A stretch of DNA of 64,000 nt from contig JANQPT010000048.1 in assembly GCA_028285345.1 (NCBI GenBank), forward strand, positions 45,030 to 109,029. The letters are read 5' to 3'. Numbering within the stretch: position 1 is the stretch's first letter; each line of letters begins with the position of its first letter. This document shows, piece after piece, positions 46,759 to 56,357 of the stretch. This DNA comes from Planctomycetales bacterium. GTDB taxonomy: Bacteria > Planctomycetota > Planctomycetia > Planctomycetales > Planctomycetaceae. The notes beneath the pieces were generated by a model. The model did not search any database. It saw only the letters and a list, made by a program, of their open reading frames with translations, and was not told where the DNA came from. The translations under genes and the position numbers were made by a program.

Positions 46759-48033
46759 GTGGCAGGATTTGCCGGCTCTCAACATTCTGACGAACGTCGA
46801 CGACGACGTCTCGCCGTCGAACAGGACGGTCTCCCGCGTCGCAAGTCGAAAAACAACTCTTCACGGGTTGACGGCGCGGCTGAAGAAATCGATCTCGTCC
46901 ACCTGACCATTGGCGAACTGATTCCAAAGGCGACGTGGTTCCACCTCTTGATCACGCTGATCCTCGGGCTAGCAGCGTTCGGCGGGCAGTATGGTGTCGC
47001 TCAAATCGCCGACAACAAAATCGTCGATCCCGAAACTCTGCACACGAAGTTCGCAGAAGCGCAGCGCGTTTTGGGAGGTCTCTGCCTGTTGCTCGCCGCG
47101 CAGGCCGCCTATGTCATCCGGCTTGTGCGTGGCCGCTGTCGAAGCGATTTCAGCGGCAGCTATCGGCTCTGGAACTGGATCATCGCCGGGCTTGGGCTGT
47201 TGAGTCTCTGCCAGTTTCTACCATTTCATCTCTGGATCGGTGAATGGGTATACGTGATGCTGGATCGCCCACAGTTGATATCCGTGGCGATGGCATGGCA
47301 GATTCCCGCACTATTGGCTGGTTCGGTCATCCTGCTACGACTGCGGCGCGAAATGCGAGATAGCGGTTTGACCAGCTGGTTTTTGCATCTCAGTATGGCG
47401 TGCTATGTCATTGCGCTCTCCAGCGGCATCACGCTGGTTGGGGGATGGATCGATTCTCTGGAGTTGCCCGCTTCGTCCGCCCAGCTTGCACTATGGGCCG
47501 CCCTAAGCGGGCATCTGATGCTGTTCGCCACGATGACGTTGCATGCCGCCTATGTCGTGCACGTAAACCCCGAGCCGCCGGTCTCAGAAATCAAACACTT
47601 ACGTGTGACCGTTCCCGTCCTCCACAAGCTCCATTTTCCACGTCTCCGTCTCCCGAGGGTTCGCCTGTCACTGCCGCGTCTCAAGCTGTTTGCCAGGTCT
47701 TCTAAGAAGCCTGTTGCGGATACAGCCTCCAGTCCCAAAGATTCCGCGCCACAACAGGCCGATGAAACGGAATCGACGCCTGCGCCGAAAAAGCGACGGA
47801 CGGCCCGCAAGTCCCAGGCTAGAATTGAACCGGCCCATACCGATCCTCCGATGCCGGCACCAAAAATCGAAGCCTCAAGACCCGCGGCGAAGCCGAAACG
47901 AATGGCTGAACGTCCGATCGAAGAGCAACTCGACGACGTTTCACCCGAGGAGTTGAAGGGGCTCTCGAAAAAGCAGCGCCGCCAATTGCGCAAACAGCGC
48001 CGGGAAGCGCAGCGCTCCACTGGGCGGTCTTGA
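46759..48033 (+). CDS. Six-helix membrane protein with a basic C-terminal tail
   Basis: About 424 residues from the GTG at 46759. The frame is open back to about 46681 without an ATG, so the exact start is uncertain. After a basic head come six hydrophobic segments: LLITLILGLAAFGGQYGV, LGGLCLLLAAQAAYVI, WIIAGLGLLSLCQFLPF, AMAWQIPALLAGSVILL, LHLSMACYVIALSSGITLV and LWAALSGHLMLFATMTLHA. The last 160 residues are soluble, Pro/Ala/Lys-rich (PAPKKRRTARKSQ) and end in a Lys/Arg-rich helix (SKKQRRQLRKQRREAQRS) that may bind nucleic acid or acidic partners. No family is recognised. Confidence 0.6.
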   Translation: MAGFAGSQHSDERRRRRLAVEQDGLPRRKSKNNSSRVDGAAEEIDLVHLTIGELIPKATWFHLLITLILGLAAFGGQYGVAQIADNKIVDPETLHTKFAEAQRVLGGLCLLLAAQAAYVIRLVRGRCRSDFSGSYRLWNWIIAGLGLLSLCQFLPFHLWIGEWVYVMLDRPQLISVAMAWQIPALLAGSVILLRLRREMRDSGLTSWFLHLSMACYVIALSSGITLVGGWIDSLELPASSAQLALWAALSGHLMLFATMTLHAAYVVHVNPEPPVSEIKHLRVTVPVLHKLHFPRLRLPRVRLSLPRLKLFARSSKKPVADTASSPKDSAPQQADETESTPAPKKRRTARKSQARIEPAHTDPPMPAPKIEASRPAAKPKRMAERPIEEQLDDVSPEELKGLSKKQRRQLRKQRREAQRSTGRS

Positions 48034-48197
48034 TCCAGTCATGTCATGTCGTCAATTCTTGGATTTTGCGTGAGCGGCGGCCAAACTTGTGAGCCAATCG
48101 CGTTTTCTCCACGTTACGAGATAGGCAGAATCGCATTTTTTTGTAGACTGGAGCAGTCGCAGAATCCCCCCCCACAGAGACAGAGAACAGGATCGCT

Positions 48198-48854
48198 ATG
48201 TCCTACGACAACTACGATGATGGTTTCGAAGATCGCCCGCAACCCCGCACCGGAATGAGCACCGCAGTCAAGGTGTTGATCGGCCTCCTGGTGGCAGGCG
48301 GCTTGTTTATCGTGGTTTGCTGCGGCGTGGGGATCTATTTCTTTAGTCGGGCGAGCGTTACGACACCCGAGGGAGTCAGAGAACTGACCAACGAGATCAT
48401 CCAGATCGACGTTCCAGATCAGTTTCCCCCGCAGTTTGGTGTGCGGCTCAATTTCTTTGGCATGGGGGGCATGAAAGCCGTCATTTATGCAGATGATCCA
48501 AATGATCCGAGCGGATCTCAATTAGTGATCTTGGAGTTGAGCGTCCCCGATTCCGGTGACGACCAGCTGACAAAGGAGGAACTTGGCCGACAATTGGAAC
48601 AGCAAGGACAGGCAGAGCAGTTTCAACCGAAAGACTTGCAAGATGCGACGATTGAAACCCGCATGCTGAAAGTCCAAGGCAAGGAGGTCGAGTTCGAATT
48701 CATCAAGGGCAAGAGTCCAGATACGGGGACTGTCATGCATCAAGTCACCGGCTCGTTTCCCAATGATAACGGGATCGTCGTGCTGGCCGTCCAGGTTCCC
48801 GAGGACGAATACGACGAAGAAGTGATTCTGAAAATGATCGAATCGATCCGCTAG
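48198..48854 (+). CDS. Single-helix anchored protein of unknown function
   Basis: 218 residues. A 20-residue acidic head (MSYDNYDDGFEDRPQPRTG) precedes one membrane helix (VKVLIGLLVAGGLFIVVCCGVGIYFF). The outer part is beta-rich (VRLNFFGMGGMKAVIYADDPND, LVILELSVP, GIVVLAVQVPEDEYDEE) with no motif I can name. Proteins of this build are frequent in planctomycetes. The gene is followed by a clear terminator. Confidence 0.65.
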   Translation: MSYDNYDDGFEDRPQPRTGMSTAVKVLIGLLVAGGLFIVVCCGVGIYFFSRASVTTPEGVRELTNEIIQIDVPDQFPPQFGVRLNFFGMGGMKAVIYADDPNDPSGSQLVILELSVPDSGDDQLTKEELGRQLEQQGQAEQFQPKDLQDATIETRMLKVQGKEVEFEFIKGKSPDTGTVMHQVTGSFPNDNGIVVLAVQVPEDEYDEEVILKMIESIR

Positions 48855-48915
48855 CCACCATGCGGCGGCGCAAGTAATGGTCGCCCTGAGCGAGAATCTC
48901 GCCCCCATTCGAATT

Positions 48916-48960
48916 GGCCCCGACTCGACGCAGATGCGCGAGTGACGGGGCCTTTTCTTT
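48916..48960 (+). terminator. Rho-independent terminator
   Basis: GGCCCCG (48916-48922) pairs with CGGGGCC (48946-48952) and the inner CTCG/CGAG pairing extends the stem. The T-rich run TTTTCTTT at 48953-48960 follows. Confidence 0.75.
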
Positions 48961-49437
48961 TGATGCAAGGCACGTCTCGGCTTACGTGCGCGGCCGCACC
49001 GGGTCCTGGTCCGCCAGTCATCTCACAATCTGGCTGGCGACCCGCCCATCTCATTCGGCGCCCCCGTTGCGGCCACGCTCGGACCAAGACGCGCCGCAAT
49101 CTTTTCCAAAACTGCCCGGATTTCAAAACTCGCCGCAGAATTGCTCAACTTACGTCCAGAATAATCCGAAAAATCAGAATACTGCGAACAATCGTTACAA
49201 CCGTCAAAGGTTCACACACAGCGAGCCACACGGAAGAAACGTCAATCGTTCGCAACTTTCGGATACAAAAACCGGAAGTTCCGGCCATTTGAGAGCAGAG
49301 CCTCTCCTGGGGGAATGGTTAACACAGGACGACGTCGGATCGGCCGACACCGGTGATTTTTGGTTTAGCAAGCGGAATCCTGTCTGGTGAAACATTTCCA
49401 ATTGCGTGTTCACGCGGCAAGCCCTTCGGAGCAATCC
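48961..49437. other. Intergenic region upstream of the autotransporter-like gene
   Basis: About 480 bases that should contain the promoter and leader of the following gene. It becomes AT-richer around 49140-49210. No RNA gene or protein-like frame is seen. Confidence 0.35.
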
Positions 49438-52400
49438 ATGAATACGAGACGAGCAAGCGTCCTCTGGAGAATCGTGTTGATCACGACGCTCATTTGGTCC
49501 CCAACTTACGGTGCGGACGAACCCGGCAGCGTCCGCCAAGCGGCCTATGAATCCGGCCAACCGGTCTACGTGGCTCCACAAGGTTGGGGCACGCAGGCAC
49601 CCGGCTCTTACCATGTCGGCGGCTCGGGCGGCGGAACGCCCAGTGCACCGTTCGGCATGCAGATTCGCTATCGGTCTCAAATCGGCGACAGCTTCTATGG
49701 CGACGGGTCGCAACAATTCGGCGCGATGCTGCCGTGGCATATCGACCCGGGAACCAGCCTGTTGTTCGTCGAGGGGCGGGGCATTGTCTCCAACCACGAG
49801 GAATACGGCTACAACGCCGGCGGCGGTTTGCGTTTCTATAGTGAGCCGACCAATCGGACGTACAGCATCAGCGGCTGGTACGACAACGACGATACGCAGC
49901 GGCGTCGCTACCAGCGATACGGCATTAGCTTCGCGTCGCTGACCGACCACGGTATCGACGTCCGGGCCAATGGCTACTGGCTGGATGACAGAAATTCACA
50001 ATTCATTTCGCGTACGACCGGCATCCCGCTATTCAGCGGCTTCGATATTGCTCAAGCGACGGATACCCGGATCGAGGTGCCTTACGATGGGGCCGACTTC
50101 GAGGTTGGAATTCCGGCTCCCTTCGCGGGCGACTACGGTTTCAAGGTTTACGCCGGCGGATACTTCTACGACACGGATGACCGCCAAGAGGCTTATGGTC
50201 CCAAAGTTCGTGTGCAAGGGCGCGTTTCACAGAACTTGTCGGCCCAAATTCAAGTCACCGACGACGAGGTCTTCGGCACCCAAGTCTTTGGGGCGATCAC
50301 GATCAACTTTCCCGGTGGTGGCGTCCGGCCGATCTTCACCCGCACACCGACGGCAATGCTGATGGCCGCCGAGGAGGAACGGCTGTACCGAGTCCCGGTT
50401 AACGATGAAGTCACGCGCGTTTCATCGGTCGCCATCAATCCGGCTGACCTGGAACCGTTTATGGTTTATCACGTGGACAACACGGCCCCAGCCGGCGGCG
50501 ACGGTTCATTTGAAATGCCGTTTAACGTGTTGCCCGGCTCTGCCCCGTCGGACGTGGACATAATCTTCGTCCGCCGCGGCGACGAGACGGACACCGGCTA
50601 CACCGGCGGATTCGGACTTCGGGACGACCAGCGATTGCTCGGCGAAGGAACGGTCCACTTTTACACGTCGGTTGAAGGCACGTTTGAACTACCCGGCTTT
50701 ACACCCGGTGTGAACCCGCTGTTGGGCGGCACGGTCAGCATGATCGGTGACCGGACCGAAGTGGCCGGCTTCCGCATCGGTGCGATCACGGGCGGCAATG
50801 CGATCGACGTGACGGGTGAAGACTTCATCATTCGCTCGATCGACATCGACGGCAGCACACCCGATGGAATGGGTGGCACGATGCCGGTCACCCAACATGG
50901 CATCCGGTTGGCCAATGCGACCGGCGTGGGCCTGATTAGCGATGTCGACATCACGGTGACAGAAGTGGACGGCATCAATGTCCTGAACTCGGATCTGGAC
51001 ACTTTGGACCTGACGATCGAGGATACTACGATCAGCCTGACCGGTCGGCACGGAATTCACCTCACCAATGACACCGGAATTGACGTGCTCGACGATCCGG
51101 GTTCAACGCTGATCACCTTAATTGATAATGTGGACGTGACAGCCGCCGGCCAGCTCGAGCCCGGCAACGGTCTTGACGTCGATTCGAGCTACTTTAACTC
51201 AACGCTCGACCTTACCATTACGGACAGTACCTTCGACGACAACTTCGGCGACGGTGCCAACTTCTACCGGGTGGATGACACATTCTTGACGGTCGACATT
51301 TTTCGATCGTCGTTCGATAGCAACATGGTTTCTCCCTTTGATGCAACCTTGGGCGGTAGTGGTATCAACATCACCGGCCGGCACGGTGCTCAGACACAAT
51401 TCTTCAACATCGTCGACAGTACGATGAATGACAACAGCGTCCTCGGATTGGAAATTCGCGGGGAAGCGGATGCCGTCTTCGACATCGATTTGACGGACAA
51501 CTCCCTCAGCCGCAACGGCTCGGGCGGTATCCTCATGACGTCGTTTGAACGAATCGTCCTCACGGGCGTTTGGACGAGGAACGAGATCAATGACAATGTC
51601 GGCGATGGCGTCAATCTGGGTGCCGGTTTGATTGACTTGGTGATGACCGATAACGATATTCTCAGAAACGCGGGTGACGGGTTTGACCTCACCGTTTCGC
51701 CTGGCGATACGGTTGTCTATCTGCTGGATTTGAACGGCAACCACATCAACGGAAACCTTTTCCATGGATTTGACTCCAGCAATAGCGGCGGAACCACGCT
51801 GGTGCTGGATGTCGACGCCAGTGCTGACCGGTTCAGCCAATTCAATAGCAACGGCTTAGACGGCATGGAGTTCAGTGCTGAAGGTCAAACCGATTTTGTT
51901 CCAGGAACAATTGACTCCTTGTTTGTGACGATCAACGACACGGAAATCAACTTCAACGGGCAGCGCGGTATTGACAGCCTGACCAAGGAAGACGGCGACT
52001 CGGAATTCTACGTCATCGACTCGCAAGTTTCCGGAAACCAGTGGGAAGGCATCTACGTTGTGAATACGTCGTCTGCGGTTCAAAACCAAACCGACGACAG
52101 TTCGCAGTTGTTGGATGATACGGGCCGCATCGACGAGACGCCGAATACGGTCTTCTATCTCGAAGGCAATGAAATTGACGCCAACGGATCGATCTTGTCC
52201 GGCACCGTCGGAACCTTGGGCGGTATCGTGTTCCAGGTCGGCACCTCCGGCGGACTTGAAGAACCGATGGACGGCAACATCGCCTTCCAAGATCCCGGCG
52301 GATTCGCCAGCGACGGCCGCGGCGGCCTGGTTGCAGGAATCGTCGACAACAATCTTTCCGGCAACTATGGCGACGACGTCGTGATCCGCACGTTTGTCTC

Positions 52401-52938
52401 CACGGTTGATCCGGCCACGGGTACGGACTGGGATGATACAACATTTGATCCCACCGGATACGAGTCGGACCCGCTGTCCAGAATCGACCTCGCCTTCCGA
52501 GGCAACATAGCCGACTCAATCAATGTGACAGATTCGGCTCCAACGCTCAGCAATCCCACCAATGTTGAAGCTGGAGCGTACTACTTCAACGACGACCCGG
52601 TGTTCAAGTCTCGTGACGACCAGCAAACCGATCCCGGACCGTTTGCGGACCAAGCGGCCGCAGTTCGCCGTCGCAACGCGACACGCCAAGCCTTCCGGGG
52701 CGGTTTGCCTCCGGCGACTCCCGGCGGATTGTCCGACACATTCTTGTATCCCGGCCTCGGCTTGACGACACTGAGACTGGAAAGCAACTTCGACGTCTCG
52801 GGCATCAATATTCAAGATGTGGGTTTCTTCCCGCCGCCACCCGCAACTGGATTCCCGTTCATCGTACCGCCGTTCCAGTTTGGCGAACTCCAGTTCGAGT
52901 GGGATGACTCACTGGCACCGGGCAGCCTGTTCCCGTAA
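49438..52938 (+). CDS. Autotransporter-like barrel plus right-handed beta-helix protein
   Basis: About 1166 residues from the ATG at 49438, which opens a signal peptide (MNTRRASVLWRIVLITTLIWSPTYG); a start at 49387 adds 17 residues. Residues 60-310 have alternating aromatic beta strands (IRYRSQIGDSFYGDGSQQFGAML, GGGLRFYSEPTNRTYSISGWYD, DYGFKVYAGGYFYDTDDRQEAYG), like the inverse-autotransporter barrel of intimin/invasin. A long right-handed beta-helix follows (residues 430-1000; units such as GVGLISDVDITVTEVDGINVLNSDLDTLDLTIEDT and GLDVDSSYFNSTLDLTITDSTFDDN). The end is Pro-rich (FPPPPATGFPFIVPPFQF). It is expected in the outer membrane with the helix exposed. No Ig-like passenger is present. 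Function unknown. Confidence 0.8.
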   Translation: MNTRRASVLWRIVLITTLIWSPTYGADEPGSVRQAAYESGQPVYVAPQGWGTQAPGSYHVGGSGGGTPSAPFGMQIRYRSQIGDSFYGDGSQQFGAMLPWHIDPGTSLLFVEGRGIVSNHEEYGYNAGGGLRFYSEPTNRTYSISGWYDNDDTQRRRYQRYGISFASLTDHGIDVRANGYWLDDRNSQFISRTTGIPLFSGFDIAQATDTRIEVPYDGADFEVGIPAPFAGDYGFKVYAGGYFYDTDDRQEAYGPKVRVQGRVSQNLSAQIQVTDDEVFGTQVFGAITINFPGGGVRPIFTRTPTAMLMAAEEERLYRVPVNDEVTRVSSVAINPADLEPFMVYHVDNTAPAGGDGSFEMPFNVLPGSAPSDVDIIFVRRGDETDTGYTGGFGLRDDQRLLGEGTVHFYTSVEGTFELPGFTPGVNPLLGGTVSMIGDRTEVAGFRIGAITGGNAIDVTGEDFIIRSIDIDGSTPDGMGGTMPVTQHGIRLANATGVGLISDVDITVTEVDGINVLNSDLDTLDLTIEDTTISLTGRHGIHLTNDTGIDVLDDPGSTLITLIDNVDVTAAGQLEPGNGLDVDSSYFNSTLDLTITDSTFDDNFGDGANFYRVDDTFLTVDIFRSSFDSNMVSPFDATLGGSGINITGRHGAQTQFFNIVDSTMNDNSVLGLEIRGEADAVFDIDLTDNSLSRNGSGGILMTSFERIVLTGVWTRNEINDNVGDGVNLGAGLIDLVMTDNDILRNAGDGFDLTVSPGDTVVYLLDLNGNHINGNLFHGFDSSNSGGTTLVLDVDASADRFSQFNSNGLDGMEFSAEGQTDFVPGTIDSLFVTINDTEINFNGQRGIDSLTKEDGDSEFYVIDSQVSGNQWEGIYVVNTSSAVQNQTDDSSQLLDDTGRIDETPNTVFYLEGNEIDANGSILSGTVGTLGGIVFQVGTSGGLEEPMDGNIAFQDPGGFASDGRGGLVAGIVDNNLSGNYGDDVVIRTFVSTVDPATGTDWDDTTFDPTGYESDPLSRIDLAFRGNIADSINVTDSAPTLSNPTNVEAGAYYFNDDPVFKSRDDQQTDPGPFADQAAAVRRRNATRQAFRGGLPPATPGGLSDTFLYPGLGLTTLRLESNFDVSGINIQDVGFFPPPPATGFPFIVPPFQFGELQFEWDDSLAPGSLFP

Positions 52939-52997
52939 GACGTACCCAATTCGGGTAGCCTGCCAACTCATCGTGTAAGTTCAGGACAATCGAACCA

Positions 52998-53032
52998 CCG
53001 GGAAGACCGCCTGACGGTCTTCCCGGTTTTTT
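52998..53032 (+). terminator. Rho-independent terminator
   Basis: CCGGGAAGACCG (52998-53009) pairs perfectly with CGGTCTTCCCGG (53015-53026) around a five-base loop, followed by TTTTTT (53027-53032). One of the clearest terminators in the window; it ends the autotransporter-like gene. Confidence 0.9.
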
Positions 53033-53131
53033 CGTGTTTCGGACACTCGCCGTCGAGATACTGCTTGTTCTCCGCGCAGGGACTTGCGTACAGTGGGGCG
53101 AATCGGATTGGAATCGCCCGGGATTACGAAC

Positions 53132-53623
53132 ATGCCGAAAATGAAATTGAAGAAGAAATCCACCGCCAAGAAAAAGGCGGGCGCCCGAAAATCTCCCGTT
53201 AAGGTTCAGCGCAAGAAGAAACCCGCGGCTAAGAAAAAGGTCGTGAAACGGAAAGCGGCGGCGAAGAAAAAGAAAACGGCCGCCGTGAGGAAGAAAGCGA
53301 CGAAAAAGACGCGCAAGGCTGCAATCGGAAAACGCAAACGCAAGAAATCAGTCTCGCTGGGACGACCGAAACTCACCGGCGAAGCGTTGCTAGACCAAGT
53401 GTTCAAAGAAGACTACCACGCCCGGCAAATATTCACGTTCCTTCGCGTGACAACGCTCAAAGAATTAGAGCACTATTCGCCCGAAGAAATCATCGACCGG
53501 CTCTCGGCGCCGTTGGTCCAGACGGTGCAGCAGATCCGCAAACGTCTCGCGGACAACAATCGCTATTTGGCCGACGACTTGGACTACGCGCTCAGACGCA
53601 AGGTTGAACGCACCCGCAAGTAA
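53132..53623 (+). CDS. Histone-H1-like Lys-rich protein with a C-terminal helical domain
   Basis: About 163 residues from the ATG at 53132; an in-frame start at 53084 would add 16 residues without basic character. Residues 1-75 are Lys/Ala/Arg-rich (KKKSTAKKKAGARKS, KRKAAAKKKKTAAVRKK), like eukaryotic histone H1 tails and bacterial nucleoid proteins of the Hc1/HctB or AlgP type. The last 85 residues form a neutral helical domain (GRPKLTGEALLDQVFKEDYHARQIFTFLRVTTLKELEHYSPEEIIDRL). The tail should bind DNA non-specifically; the C-domain may oligomerise or contact a partner. Possible role in nucleoid packing, which is known to be unusually dense in planctomycetes. Confidence 0.7.
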   Translation: MPKMKLKKKSTAKKKAGARKSPVKVQRKKKPAAKKKVVKRKAAAKKKKTAAVRKKATKKTRKAAIGKRKRKKSVSLGRPKLTGEALLDQVFKEDYHARQIFTFLRVTTLKELEHYSPEEIIDRLSAPLVQTVQQIRKRLADNNRYLADDLDYALRRKVERTRK

Positions 53624-53651
53624 GAATTGCCGCCGAGGTCAACGGGCCGCC

Positions 53652-54371
53652 CTACGCCTGTCGGCTGAATAAGGACGTCACCGCAAGCGTCGCCATTGCC
53701 ATCGCGGCGGTTTCAATCCTCAAGAGATGCGGACCCAGCGTGATTCGCTGCGCGGAGGCCTCCGCTTGTGAAAGTTCGTCACGTGTGAAACCCGCCTCCG
53801 GACCGATGCAGAGTGTCACCCGCTCGGCGCCGGAAATTGTCTCCGTCCGCCAAGGCTCTCCGCCGTGATCGGCGATGAACATCCGGGACTCGGGCGGTTC
53901 CTGCTCAAGAAACTCCTCCCAACTCACCGGCGAAGCGACTTCCATCAGATGCGAACGTCGGCTCTGTTTGCAGGCGGCGATCACCACGGAACGCATCTTA
54001 TCCAGCTTCGTTTCACGCGGATCAACGACACTATGTGCCGTTCGCAGCGGCACCAAACGGCTGACGCCCAACTCGGTCGCCTTTTCGACGAGCGAGCGAA
54101 ACCGCTCACCTTTCGGCGGTGCGGTCGCTAATATCACCACCGCCGGAAGCGGTTTCTGTACGGTCCGTTGTGAGAGAATCGCCAAATGCACTTGCCTCTT
54201 GCCGGCTTTTTCGATGCGCGCCGTCGCTTCGATTCCTTTCCCATCAAACAATTCCACCTGGTCGCCCGGTCTGAGTCGCAAGACGTGCAACAAGTGGTGT
54301 GCTTCGGAACCGTCCAAGACTGCCTCGGCGGCATCGAGTGATTGCGGTTGATAGAAGCGGGGGACGTTCAT
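53652..54371 (-). CDS. rsmE: 16S rRNA (uracil1498-N3)-methyltransferase
   Basis: 239 residues from the ATG at 54371, chosen because the family start MxxPRFY matches MNVPRFYQPQ; the frame stays open to 54443. The RsmE fold is evident: an N-terminal PUA-like part (AHHLLHVLRLRPGDQVELFDGKG), then the SPOUT methyltransferase part with FRSLVEKATELGVSRLVPLRTAHSV, ACKQSRRSHLMEVASPVSWEEFL, VTLCIGPEAGFTRDELSQA and ITLGPHLLRIETAAMAM (the knotted SAM site). It is the last gene of a minus-strand run with the AtuA pair; its start is four bases past the previous stop. Confidence 0.93.
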   Translation of the reverse strand: MNVPRFYQPQSLDAAEAVLDGSEAHHLLHVLRLRPGDQVELFDGKGIEATARIEKAGKRQVHLAILSQRTVQKPLPAVVILATAPPKGERFRSLVEKATELGVSRLVPLRTAHSVVDPRETKLDKMRSVVIAACKQSRRSHLMEVASPVSWEEFLEQEPPESRMFIADHGGEPWRTETISGAERVTLCIGPEAGFTRDELSQAEASAQRITLGPHLLRIETAAMAMATLAVTSLFSRQA

Positions 54372-54375
54372 GCAG

Positions 54376-54738
54376 CTAATCTGTCGGCGACGGCGGCGGA
54401 AGCATCTGCTCCAAATCGGAGGGCTTCGGAAGTCGAATTTCAAGCACGGAGAGTGCCAGCACTTTGCCTTGACTGTCGATCCTCAAGGAACGGCTCGCGC
54501 CGCCGCCTAAAACTCCCGGCAGGACAAAGTTGTAGGCCATGATTCCCGGCATCGCAAACCGCCGCACCTCGTGCACTGGAAGTTGGCTCAGATGATCGGA
54601 GACTCGCGCCTCTGTCAATTCGCGATCCAAATACTCATAGCCCGCCTGCGTGTAGGCGATCACGCCCACGTTGGCGGCATCTCCTTTGTCGCCGCTACGG
54701 GCGTGTGCGATCTCACGTAAGGCGATTGTGTCGGTCAT
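54376..54738 (-). CDS. AtuA-associated small protein
   Basis: 120 residues starting at 54738 with an ATGA overlap on the preceding gene. MTDTIALREIAHARSGDKGDAANVGVIA is the conserved opening of the short protein that follows AtuA-family proteins or forms their C-terminal domain in fused versions. Later motifs FAMPGIMAYNFVLPGVLGGGASRSLRID also fit. No catalytic role is established. The tight gene overlap implies a fixed 1:1 complex. Confidence 0.85.
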   Translation of the reverse strand: MTDTIALREIAHARSGDKGDAANVGVIAYTQAGYEYLDRELTEARVSDHLSQLPVHEVRRFAMPGIMAYNFVLPGVLGGGASRSLRIDSQGKVLALSVLEIRLPKPSDLEQMLPPPSPTD

Positions 54739-56117
54739 GCCGGCCAGTCTCCTGCGGTGTGCAGCTCGACGTGCGGTTGAACTCGATTCTTGGAAATGAG
54801 CGACGGCCAGTATGCCATCACGGGATACGGCTTTGAGCGAGGTCCCGTATATCCCGTCACGCCAGGCGGACCGGCGGTGACCAACGGGGCAAACTCCCTC
54901 AGAAACCGTTGCAGCTTCTCTCGCGCGGGATCGTGGGCCGTCACGCGCAACACGGCTTCCCACGGCTGTTCCGCTGGCGGCCATCCTCCCGGAACACTGT
55001 CGCCGCTGCCCAACGCTTCGATGTTTGTGCGCTGAAGGACAACGCCCGCCCGCGCCAGCCGGTCTAAGATGATCTGACCGCAGGCGCGCGCTTTGTCCGC
55101 CGCGTTTGGGCCGCATATGACCAGCTGGCCGGCCGCCATAAATCCGTCGTGATAGGCGATCGACACTTTGTATGTCTCCGGCGCCGGACCACCTCGCGCC
55201 CCGCTCACCGCGACCTGATCCTCTCCGACTTGCCGAAGGGTTACGCCTCGAAAATCGGCGTCCACATCCGGAGTCAAGTAGTGGGCCGGATCGCCGATCT
55301 CATACACCAACTGCTCAGCGACGGAGTCGACCGTCACCACCCCGCCCGTCAGAGGGGGCTTTGTGATCATCACTTCACCACTGTCATGAATCTCGGCGAT
55401 CGGGTAGCCGACGTCCGCCAAGGAAAACTTCGTCGACAATTCATCCCAGACTGAAAACATTCCACCGGTGGCTTGAGCGCCGCATTCGATCAGATGTCCG
55501 GCCACCGTCGCTGCAGCCAGCAGATTCCAGTTTTGCCAATCCCAGCCAAACTCATACACCGCCGGCCCAACACACAGTGACGCATCGGCCACGCGCCCTG
55601 TGATCACAATCCGTGCCCCCTGGGAAAGCGCTGCGCAGATTCCGGCCGCGCCGAGATAGGCATTGGCGCTCGCGATCTCTCCGCGAACTTCTTGAATTGC
55701 TGCACTGGTCTCGAGATTGGTGAACGCTTCGCCCGATGCAAGATGTTCGTCAAATCCCGGCAGCAGGTCGTCGCCCGAAACGGCTGCGATCGGCAGGTCG
55801 GCCAGTCCGGCTTTGCGAAGCGACTCGGCGACCGCGGCGGCGCAGCGGGCTGGGTTCATCCCACCCGCATTGGTCACGACTCTTAGTCCGGGCTGGTCGC
55901 TCAGGCAGGACACCAAGTCACGCACGACATGCGGGAAATCGCTCACAAATCCGGCAGCGGGGTCACGCGTTTTTTGATGCGCGAGAATGGAAAGCGTCAG
56001 TTCCGCCAAGTACTCCAACGTCAGATAATCGAGGCGCCCCGACTCGCAGAGAGCGCGGGGGACGTCCAAGTTGTCGCCCCAAAATCCGGCAGCGTTGCCG
56101 ATGCGAATACTGCTCAT
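54735..56117 (-). CDS. AtuA-family protein (DUF1446), acyclic terpene utilisation-like
   Basis: About 460 residues from the ATG at 56117 (MSSIRIGNAAGFWGDN); a start at 56159 adds 14 residues not typical for the family. Family motifs are GNAAGFWGDNLDVPRALCESGRLDYLTLEYLAELT, VVTNAGGMNP, GAAGICAALSQGARIVITGRVADASLCVGPAVYEFGW, LIECGAQATGGMFS and GYPIAEIHDSGE. AtuA was first named from the Pseudomonas citronellol/geraniol pathway, but most homologues lie in other catabolic clusters. The substrate here is unknown. It leads a three-gene run with the small partner and rsmE. Confidence 0.9.
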   Translation of the reverse strand: MSSIRIGNAAGFWGDNLDVPRALCESGRLDYLTLEYLAELTLSILAHQKTRDPAAGFVSDFPHVVRDLVSCLSDQPGLRVVTNAGGMNPARCAAAVAESLRKAGLADLPIAAVSGDDLLPGFDEHLASGEAFTNLETSAAIQEVRGEIASANAYLGAAGICAALSQGARIVITGRVADASLCVGPAVYEFGWDWQNWNLLAAATVAGHLIECGAQATGGMFSVWDELSTKFSLADVGYPIAEIHDSGEVMITKPPLTGGVVTVDSVAEQLVYEIGDPAHYLTPDVDADFRGVTLRQVGEDQVAVSGARGGPAPETYKVSIAYHDGFMAAGQLVICGPNAADKARACGQIILDRLARAGVVLQRTNIEALGSGDSVPGGWPPAEQPWEAVLRVTAHDPAREKLQRFLREFAPLVTAGPPGVTGYTGPRSKPYPVMAYWPSLISKNRVQPHVELHTAGDWPA

Positions 56118-56357
56118 ACCGACCTTCGAGACATCAGATCCTGTGACGTGTTTCTCCACCCTCTGACGCCTCTCGCGGAATCTCCTCCTCGCTGTTCACT
56201 TCCACGCGTCGCGGGAACCAAATCCAATTCTAATGCTTTTTCAAGGCTTAGTGGTAGAGTGCAGTCTCAGAGGCACGGCAGGGCAAACTGAACACCAGAG
56301 GGACTGCACCGCACGCATAGCGCAGGCGGCAATCAGATCCTGGGAGACGACAAACCA

